Shown here: piece after piece, positions 21,879 through 26,870 of the stretch
Layout of the letters: each line of letters opens with the position of its first letter
How positions within the stretch are numbered: the first letter of the stretch is position 1
Assembly: GCA_050699055.1 (NCBI GenBank)
Contig: JBOHCT010000032.1
Location: forward strand, 1-26,870
From: JBOHCT01 sp050699055
Lineage (GTDB): Bacteria > Actinomycetota > Actinomycetes > Streptosporangiales > JBOHCT01
Reading direction: 5' to 3'
DNA length: 26,870 nucleotides
Notes under the pieces: generated by a model
The model's input: only the letters and a program-made list of their open reading frames with translations
Told to the model about the DNA's origin: nothing
The model's database searches: none
Made by a program: the position numbers and the translations under genes

Positions 21879-22399
21879 CAACACTGTCCTTTCCCGGCGA
21901 GGTAGTCGAGCCCCCACTGGGCCTGACGTCGTACCTTCTCCTCGCGGTGCACGAGAGCCGCGCGCAGCAGTGGGACAACCGCCGGAGAGTCGCTCACCAG
22001 GGCGAGGGTCTGTGTCAATGTGCTGCGTACGTCGTCGTCGTCCTCGAGCTCCCACCGTGTACGCAGCGCGCGAAGTGCTTCGTCGACTCGGGCCCGTGGT
22101 GCGGGCCTGTCCACGTAACCGAACGCCTTGCCGAGCGCGTCGGCGGCCGAGGCTCGTACCCGCCGATCGGTGTCGTCGAGAGCCTCGATCAGCGCCGGTA
22201 TCGCGGATCGGGCTCGCTTGTTCCCCAGGAGGTCGCACAGCAGCATCCGCGTGAACGGCGTTGAGGCTGTACGCAGCGCGACGACCGTGTTGGCGACGGT
22301 CGCGCGGCGCTCCAGACGGCGCATCCGCGCCGGACCGTCCGTGGTCTCTTCCTCCAGCGCCCCGATGATCCGGTCGGGCGACAGGGCCTCGTCGGTCAT
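21878..22399 (-). CDS. HEAT-repeat-like helical protein
   Basis: This 173-residue cytoplasmic protein without a signal peptide starts at ATG 22399, in a 4-nt ATGA overlap with the secreted protein gene. Helical repeats are visible. RMLLCDLLGNKRARSAIPAL and IEALDDTDRRVRASAADALG form one HEAT-like pair. DDVRSTLTQTLALVSDSPAV and VPLLRAALVHREEKVRRQAQ form another. The repeats suggest protein binding. Coming straight after a toxin-like gene, it occupies the position of an immunity protein, but that is positional inference. It has no enzymatic motif. Confidence 0.75.
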   Translation of the reverse strand: MTDEALSPDRIIGALEEETTDGPARMRRLERRATVANTVVALRTASTPFTRMLLCDLLGNKRARSAIPALIEALDDTDRRVRASAADALGKAFGYVDRPAPRARVDEALRALRTRWELEDDDDVRSTLTQTLALVSDSPAVVPLLRAALVHREEKVRRQAQWGLDYLAGKGQC

Positions 22400-23595
22400 A
22401 GCGCCACCGCGCATATTCCGAATGCAGGACCGCACGCCGGTGAGAGGAGCTTCCCCGCGTACCACAAGATCGTTACTAGGCCGACTCCGGCGCCGGCCTT
22501 GACGGCTACGGCCCTGGCGGCGTTGTTGCCCTCCCCGCCGTTGGATCCCCCACGGGACCTGTTGGGAAAGTTGTCCGGCCCGTGAGTAATTTTGCCGTCG
22601 GGACCGATGTTGGTGTGGGACTTGTCGCGATGTGTGACGTCCCACTCGCCCTTGATCGGGTCCCATTTCCACCTGTTGCCGTACCTGTCCTTGAAGCCGC
22701 CGCCGCCGCGGATGCGCTGTGGGATGCCGTGTGTGCCCTTCGGCGGCTCGTACGGCCGCTCGCCAGCCCTCGGCAGCCGGCCCGCCTGGTTCCCACCTCG
22801 GGCGGCCGCCGCCTGCAGCGGGTCGAGCTTCTGCCCGCGGCCCGTCTTGACGTCCGCCCTGATCGTGGTGCTGCCTGAGGTGCACTCACTGTAGGGGTTC
22901 GTGGCAGGGCCACTGCCGCAGCGCCAACGGTGCCCACCACCGCGCACGTGAATGGGGCCGCCACCCCCCATACCCGGGCCCTTACCGCCGCCGAGCGCGG
23001 CGTAGTAGTCGCGCATGACATGGAGAGCCGCGTCGCAGTCGATCCCTTTCCCGCGCACCTCGACGGAAGCCGGCACGCCCGCGGCGGTCTTGACCGTGCC
23101 GCAGTCCTCGCGTCCGCCGCTGTCGCTGCTGGGTGCCGCGGAGGCCAGGAACGCGGAGATCGGCGCTTTGGCGATCGCCTGCGGGGCCTGCCCCGCGGTG
23201 CGCACGCAGTCGGCGACAGGATGCGGGCTGGCCTCGCTCAGGTTGCAGCCCCACCCGTCCGGGCTGGCCAAGAACGCTGGTCCTTCGCCGGAGTGCTTGG
23301 GGTCGAACGCGTAACGCATCACGCGTTCGGCCGTGTCGCAGCTGGTGTCGGCGCGGGCGATCACGGTGACGTCGAAGGACGAGGAGGGCAGGCCAAGATC
23401 TGCCGGCTCGACCGTGTGTCCGGAGTTCGCCGACAGCTCGTCGAGCTGGCGGGAGACATGCATGCCCGTCGTGCCACACGTCCGCTGCTCGCCGCTTCCT
23501 GTCGCCGCGGCCCGTGCCGCGGAGGGCGACCCGGCGACGACCAGTGCCAGCGAGCAGACGACTGCCGCCGTTATCCGAAGGCGCGGTGTCGACAT
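22396..23595 (-). CDS. secreted protein with two four-cysteine modules and polymorphic-toxin-like C-terminus
   Basis: This 399-residue protein has a signal peptide (about residues 1-30, ending SAARA). Two related modules follow. The first (about residues 40-135) has cysteines at about 40, 86, 117 and 130. The second (about residues 165-245) has cysteines at about 165, 187, 226 and 238. Both share V.....gksCDaAe.VMr.Y and a later W.C. After a basic, glycine-rich stretch, residues about 295-345 hold GGFKDRYGNRWKWDPIKGEW and then DVTHRDKSHTNIGPDGKITH, a motif I associate with the C-terminal region of secreted polymorphic-toxin-like proteins. The last 35 residues are hydrophobic (GVGLVTILWYAGKLL and FGICAVAL) and could insert into a membrane. 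Family and toxicity are unproven. The gene overlaps its neighbours on both sides. Confidence 0.7.
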   Translation of the reverse strand: MSTPRLRITAAVVCSLALVVAGSPSAARAAATGSGEQRTCGTTGMHVSRQLDELSANSGHTVEPADLGLPSSSFDVTVIARADTSCDTAERVMRYAFDPKHSGEGPAFLASPDGWGCNLSEASPHPVADCVRTAGQAPQAIAKAPISAFLASAAPSSDSGGREDCGTVKTAAGVPASVEVRGKGIDCDAALHVMRDYYAALGGGKGPGMGGGGPIHVRGGGHRWRCGSGPATNPYSECTSGSTTIRADVKTGRGQKLDPLQAAAARGGNQAGRLPRAGERPYEPPKGTHGIPQRIRGGGGFKDRYGNRWKWDPIKGEWDVTHRDKSHTNIGPDGKITHGPDNFPNRSRGGSNGGEGNNAARAVAVKAGAGVGLVTILWYAGKLLSPACGPAFGICAVAL

Positions 23596-24392
23596 CAGCC
23601 GGTGTAGGAGCCGGGGGTGACGGTGGGGGCGTTGTTGGCGGCGGGCCCGCCGTGGACCTGTGTGCCTTTGGTCTTGTAGCGCTGTACCGCCCGGGTGGAG
23701 AACGTCCGCAGGGCCTTGGCCAGCGAGTCGGCACTGTCAGCGTCGGTGTAGGTACCGCCGGTGGCGTCGGCGATGCACTTCAGCTGCCGCTTGGCTTTCG
23801 GGTCACGTAGCGCGAGTCCGACGCCGTCGACCTTGAGGTCGGCGCCCTGCCTGGCGAGCTGCTTGGCGATCTTGCAGGGGTTCGGTGGTGCACAGGTGTC
23901 CTTGCCGTCGGAGACGAGCACGATGGTGCGCTTGCCCTCCGGCGGGAGGTCGTTCGCGGCCTGCTTCAGCGAGTATCCGATCGGAGTGAAGCCCTTCGGC
24001 TTGGTGGTGTTGACCGCCTTCTTGATGGCTCCCCTGTCCAACCGTCCCACCGGCACGACCAGATGGGTGTCCTTGCAGCCGCGGGTCTCGTCGGTGTTGG
24101 GCACCCGGTCGCCGTAGACCCGCAGCCCCACCGGGGCTCCGTCCGGCAGCGCGCCGACGAGCCCGCTCACCGCCTGCCGCGCGGAGGCCATCAGCGTCTG
24201 CCCGTCGGCGCCGTCGCGCCGCATTGAGCCGGACGCGTCCAGCACGACCAGCAGGGCGCCGCGTTTCGCCGCCGGCTGGGCCGCTGTCGCGGGATCGGGC
24301 TGCGCGGCGGCGGCCGCGAGTGGACTGACCAGACCTGCGGCGAGCCGCCCGAGCGTGCCCAGCAACCCGACCATCACCCGGCGTACGGACAA
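23595..24392 (-). CDS. secreted von Willebrand factor A domain protein, C-terminally short
   Basis: This 265-residue protein has an N-terminal arginine-led signal peptide (residues 1-30). A VWA fold follows, with the MIDAS metal site in VVLDASGSM (Asp52, Ser54, Ser56), Thr136 in GFTPIGY and Asp162 in VSDGKDTC. Four cysteines probably form disulfides outside the cell. The TTG at 24392 is chosen because GGAGG lies 9 nt upstream, although ATG 24374 is possible. The sequence ends GGPAANNAPTVTPGSYTG, then a stop that overlaps the next start by one base. Related actinomycete VWA proteins continue well past a VxPGxYxDT segment into a further domain, so this one looks cut at a domain boundary. It heads the four-gene operon. 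Confidence 0.85.
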   Translation of the reverse strand: MSVRRVMVGLLGTLGRLAAGLVSPLAAAAAQPDPATAAQPAAKRGALLVVLDASGSMRRDGADGQTLMASARQAVSGLVGALPDGAPVGLRVYGDRVPNTDETRGCKDTHLVVPVGRLDRGAIKKAVNTTKPKGFTPIGYSLKQAANDLPPEGKRTIVLVSDGKDTCAPPNPCKIAKQLARQGADLKVDGVGLALRDPKAKRQLKCIADATGGTYTDADSADSLAKALRTFSTRAVQRYKTKGTQVHGGPAANNAPTVTPGSYTG

Positions 24393-24469
24393 CGACCCCT
24401 ACCTCCCTGGTCCCGCGACATGGAAGCAATCCCTCGGCCACCTGCCGCGAACGGCTCAGGCGCGGCTGC

Positions 24470-24508
24470 AGCACACCACATTCCGCGATCTATGTCAAAG
24501 GATTAACC
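24470..24508 (-). promoter_or_regulatory. putative promoter and regulator site for the VWA operon
   Basis: TTGACA on the minus strand (24498-24493) is a good -35. TGTGCT 17 nt later (24475-24470) is a weak -10. Immediately upstream, GATTAACC (plus strand 24501-24508) is the same octamer as at 25679-25686 beside the LacI gene, unusual in such GC-rich DNA. The rest of 24509-24567 shows nothing. Confidence 0.35.
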
Positions 24509-24567
24509 AGATTCGGAAGGCCGACGCTGTCCGCGACCCGGTCGACCGAGGACGGTAACGCGGCGCA

Positions 24568-24590
24568 CACCGGACCGGCGGTCCGCGGTG
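24568..24590 (-). terminator. hairpin after the LacI gene
   Basis: CACC-GGACC, loop GGC, then GGTCC-gc-GGTG gives a 9-bp stem with a 2-nt bulge, 35 nt beyond the LacI stop on the minus strand. It separates that gene from the VWA operon, so the operon probably has its own promoter. Confidence 0.5.
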
Positions 24591-24624
24591 GATGGTGGAC
24601 GTCGGCTTCGGGGTCGAGGGTGGC

Positions 24625-25653
24625 TCACGCGGACTCCCGCAGGATCAGACTCCATTCCTGCAGCCACACACGGCCGTGGGCGGGCGCACCTCCTCTCAAC
24701 CTGCTGAAGAGGAACTCCGTGACCGCGTGCGAGTCGAGCGACTTGGGCCCCACGGTCGTCAGCCGCGGGCGGATGACGGTGTCCTCCGGTATGTTGCCGA
24801 CGCCGAGGACGGCGACGTCCTCGGGCACGCGGAGTCCGACGTCGCGGGCGGCCCAGATCGAGCTGACCGCGGCGATGTCGGATGCGGCGAATATCGCGCT
24901 CGGCCGGTCGGCCTGTTGGAGGAGCGCGGTCGCGTTGAGGTACGCCTCCTTGCGCGAGGCCGCGCCGGAGGTGACGAGACGCTCGTCGACCGGAAGGCCG
25001 TGGGCGCGCAGCCCAGCCAGGTAGTCCTCGTGACGGTTCGCGGGCTGCTCGACGGACAGGAAGTGGCCGATGAACGCGATGCGCCGGTGCCCTTGGTCCG
25101 CCAGGTATCCAACCGTCCTGCGACAGACGTCAGAGATGTCGCTGCGCACGACGTCGAAGGATGCTCCCGACACGTCGTCGGAGACGGCGACGACAGCGAT
25201 CTCCGCTCTGGCCAGAGAGTCGAGGTCCTCGCCGCTGGGCGATGCGGCCCCGATGAAGACCGCGCCGTCGGCCAGGTGGCGCCGCAACTGGTCCACTACG
25301 GAGCGCCGTTGGCCTGCTGAGGCGCCCAGCGCGATGACCATGGAGTAGCCGTTGTCGGCAGCGGCGCCTTGCAGGTCGCGAGCCAGCAGGTCGTGGTACG
25401 GCACACCAAGCCGTGGTACGACCAGGCAGATACGCTCGGTGCTCTGTCGACGCAGAGCACGCGCCGATTGGTTAGGGACGTAATCCAGGCTCTGCACGGC
25501 GTCGAGCACCCGCTTGCGGGTTTCCTCGCTGACGCGGCTGGCGTTCCCGCGACGCCCGCTCAACACATAGGAGACCGTGGCCTTGGACACTCCGGCCAGC
25601 CTGGCCACGTCCGCCGAGGTAGGCACTCCCGAAGAGCCGGGTATCCTGGTCAC
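24625..25653 (-). CDS. LacI-family transcriptional regulator
   Basis: This protein of about 342 residues has the LacI helix-turn-helix TSADVARLAGVSKATVSYVL (about residues 12-31), the hinge helix YVPNQSARALRRQST and a periplasmic-binding-like sensor domain from ICLVVPRLGVPYHDLLARDL to the end. DLQGAAADNGYSMVIALG and FAASDIAAVSSIWAARDVGL are the usual sugar-pocket segments. The GTG at 25653 is preferred for its short N-terminal tail. A TTG at 25665 would add four residues, and neither has a strong ribosome site. A pseudo-palindromic site just upstream suggests autoregulation. No sugar-uptake genes are nearby, which is unusual for a LacI protein. Confidence 0.9.
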   Translation of the reverse strand: MTRIPGSSGVPTSADVARLAGVSKATVSYVLSGRRGNASRVSEETRKRVLDAVQSLDYVPNQSARALRRQSTERICLVVPRLGVPYHDLLARDLQGAAADNGYSMVIALGASAGQRRSVVDQLRRHLADGAVFIGAASPSGEDLDSLARAEIAVVAVSDDVSGASFDVVRSDISDVCRRTVGYLADQGHRRIAFIGHFLSVEQPANRHEDYLAGLRAHGLPVDERLVTSGAASRKEAYLNATALLQQADRPSAIFAASDIAAVSSIWAARDVGLRVPEDVAVLGVGNIPEDTVIRPRLTTVGPKSLDSHAVTEFLFSRLRGGAPAHGRVWLQEWSLILRESA

Positions 25654-25670
25654 GACCTCATCCAACGCTT

Positions 25671-25686
25671 GGTGATACGATTAACC
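25671..25686. promoter_or_regulatory. LacI-type operator candidate
   Basis: GGTGATACGATTAACC has a CG centre and 10 of 16 symmetric positions, as in LacI/GalR operators, and lies 6-20 bp before the LacI start. It contains the GATTAACC octamer also found upstream of the VWA operon. Confidence 0.35.
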
Positions 25687-25740
25687 CCAGCCTTGACCTT
25701 TGTCGGCGTCCTGTCAAGCGCGCCCTGGGGACCGGCGCTC

Positions 25741-25986
25741 CTACGTCGTCACCGCGACGGGTCGCGACGTTCGCCGCAGCGCCGCGAGAGCGGGTGCGGG
25801 GGTGGTCGCCCTTACGACGGTAGCGGCCATCTGGCGGTTGAAGTCGATCCACCAGGTGGCGGGCAGCGCGGGAGCCTCGTGAATGATGGCGCGCCGGATG
25901 TCCTCGGCGTCGGCGTCGGGGAGCCGCCGCCGCTGTGCCCACGCGGCCAGCAGCTCATCCAGGGTGTCCGGTTGCGACTGAGACAT
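25741..25986 (-). CDS. small protein of unknown function downstream of a sigma-factor remnant
   Basis: This 81-residue protein begins MSQSQPDTLDELLAAWAQRR with GGAGGAGTGAGG as ribosome site, 2 nt after the stop of the ECF sigma fragment. Its composition is helical and acidic at the start and threonine/arginine/alanine-rich at the end. FNRQMAATVVRATTPAP lies in the middle. It could be an accessory of the former sigma factor, but it has no anti-sigma motif such as HxxxCxxC and no membrane segment. I do not recognise it. Confidence 0.55.
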   Translation of the reverse strand: MSQSQPDTLDELLAAWAQRRRLPDADAEDIRRAIIHEAPALPATWWIDFNRQMAATVVRATTPAPALAALRRTSRPVAVTT

Positions 25987-25988
25987 CC

Positions 25989-26145
25989 TCACTCCTCCGC
26001 GTCGATCGCGGTGGCCAGCTGCTTACGCGCCTGGCTGAGCTTGTAGCGGATCGTGCCGGCGGGCTCGCCGAGCGCCTCGCCGATCTGCGCGCTGGTCAGA
26101 CCGCCGACGGTGGCCATCGACAGGATCACCCGCCGCTCCTGGGGG
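25989..26145 (-). pseudogene. ECF sigma factor, C-terminal region 4 remnant
   Basis: The minus frame LPQERRVILSMATVGGLTSA followed by QIGEALGEPAGTIRYKLSQA is a sigma-70 region 4.2 helix-turn-helix of ECF type (the pattern LP...R.v........l...eIA..lg...GT...RL..a). It ends ATAIDAEE with TGA at 25989. Region 2 and the linker are missing. Upstream of about 26145 the sequence changes to the 3' end of a LysE-type gene, so a deletion or rearrangement joined them. It cannot bind core polymerase. Confidence 0.75.
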
Positions 26146-26731
26146 AGACAAGGCTCGCGCCGAGGCCGATCATGACGAGCCCGCCGGTGCCGCCGATCAG
26201 CGCGAGCCGCCTAGGGGAACGGGCGAACCACGCGCGCGCGGTTCCCGCCGCGAACGCCCAGATGTTGTCCAAGAGCAACCCCGCGGCCGGGAACAGGACC
26301 CCCAGGATCAGCATTTGCAGCGACAGGCTTCCGGCCGCGCGGTCGACGAAACCCGGCATGACGGCGACGAAGATCACGATCGTCTTCGGGTTGGTGGCCC
26401 CGACGACGAACCCGTCGCGCAGTGCCCGCGGCGGGGCCACGGGTGCGATCTGCCGATGGAACGCCTCGGCCATCGACCGGCGATGCCGGATCGCTTGGAC
26501 GCCGAGGTACACGATGTACGCGGCACCGGCGAACTTCACGGCCGTGAACGCGGCCGCCGACCGCTCAACGAGCGCACCCATGCCGAACGCCGCCGCCACG
26601 ACCTGCAGATAGACGCCGGCCGCGTTGCCGACCACGGTGAACAGCGCGGTACGCCGGCCGACGGTGAGGGCGCGGCTGATGGTGAACAACACGCTGGGGC
26701 CGGGGATGGCGACGATCACCACCGCGGTCAC
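26126..26731 (-). CDS. LysE/RhtB-family amino-acid exporter, damaged at both ends
   Basis: A protein of 201 residues with about six hydrophobic helices is read from GTG 26731. IVAIPGPSVLFTISRALTVG has the family GPS/GP.......r...G signature, VGNAAGVYLQVVAAAFGMGA is the second helix, and GATNPKTIVIFVAVMPGFV has the NPK motif of the second half. Amino-acid or small-molecule efflux is the known family role. Sequence similar to the family continues upstream of the GTG (PPFLAFAVTA) without a start codon or ribosome site, so the 5' end looks lost. The last residues (LVSPRSGG) are encoded by bases that belong to the sigma remnant, overlapping it by about 20 bp. It is probably non-functional or poorly expressed. 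Confidence 0.7.
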   Translation of the reverse strand: MTAVVIVAIPGPSVLFTISRALTVGRRTALFTVVGNAAGVYLQVVAAAFGMGALVERSAAAFTAVKFAGAAYIVYLGVQAIRHRRSMAEAFHRQIAPVAPPRALRDGFVVGATNPKTIVIFVAVMPGFVDRAAGSLSLQMLILGVLFPAAGLLLDNIWAFAAGTARAWFARSPRRLALIGGTGGLVMIGLGASLVSPRSGG

Positions 26732-26870
26732 GGCGAAAGCCAGGAATGGGGGTTTCCACTTAGATACCCTGGTCGAGATGCTCGTCAGCGTTTGCCGAGG
26801 TCACTGCCGTGTAGGGTCTTCGCGCCAGGGAAGGACGGGGTATCCGACATCCAAGCTCGGCGGTCGTGAG

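Noticed and set aside
22930..23607. Plus-strand open frame of about 225 codons
   Set aside because: It mirrors the secreted cysteine-module gene, has no start signal and no family resemblance.
26785..26850. Minus-strand 21-codon frame (MSDTPSFPGAKTLHGSDLGK...) at the window end
   Set aside because: No good ribosome site and no known family. The nearby sequence may belong to an element outside the window, so I cannot decide.

Overview
The window is GC-rich DNA from an actinomycete. Supporting signs are GTG/TTG starts, DUF1707, an S-adenosyl methyltransferase of the DUF574 type, a Uma2-type nuclease, TANNNT leaderless promoters and many TetR regulators. It looks like an accessory or decaying chromosomal region rather than a core locus. 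I see no tRNA, rRNA, CRISPR array or intact transposase.

Region 1 (1-7.3 kb) is an uptake locus. An FAD aromatic-ring monooxygenase is divergent from a PaaX-type regulator. These are followed by a complete branched-chain/aromatic ABC importer operon (lipoprotein binding protein, livG, livF, livH, livM). The operon is tightly coupled. Two homologous 12-codon mini-ORFs bridge livF-livH and livH-livM with 4-nt overlaps at both ends. LivF lacks about 14 residues before the Q-loop.

Region 2 (7.3-20.9 kb) is a patchwork of small regulator/enzyme pairs mixed with broken genes. The intact genes are TetR regulators beside genes of unknown or SRPBCC type, methyltransferases, an SDR/LysR pair, Uma2 and a cupin. 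The broken genes are a TetR, an NmrA-type reductase with a frameshifted end, cytochrome bc1 subunit b (qcrB), a MerR and a PIN-toxin tail. Several TetR genes sit beside perfect palindromic operators. One divergent pair has a 28-bp perfect palindrome that contains both start codons, with -10 boxes spaced for leaderless transcripts.

Region 3 (21.0-24.4 kb, minus strand) is a four-gene overlapping operon of unknown purpose. It encodes a secreted von Willebrand factor A protein, a secreted two-module cysteine protein with a polymorphic-toxin-like C-terminal motif and terminal membrane segment, a HEAT-repeat protein and a lipoprotein. This is the best candidate for an undescribed system. A LacI-type regulator lies upstream.

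Region 4 (25.7-26.9 kb) has a small unrecognised gene, the tail of an ECF sigma factor and a LysE-type exporter whose 3' end runs into the sigma fragment.

Across the window there is a dispersed family of 52-bp palindromes (four copies, at 8682, 9422, 15082 and 20917). They share a fixed central core (CATAGCGG or variants at element positions 25-32), while the arms change in a compensatory way.
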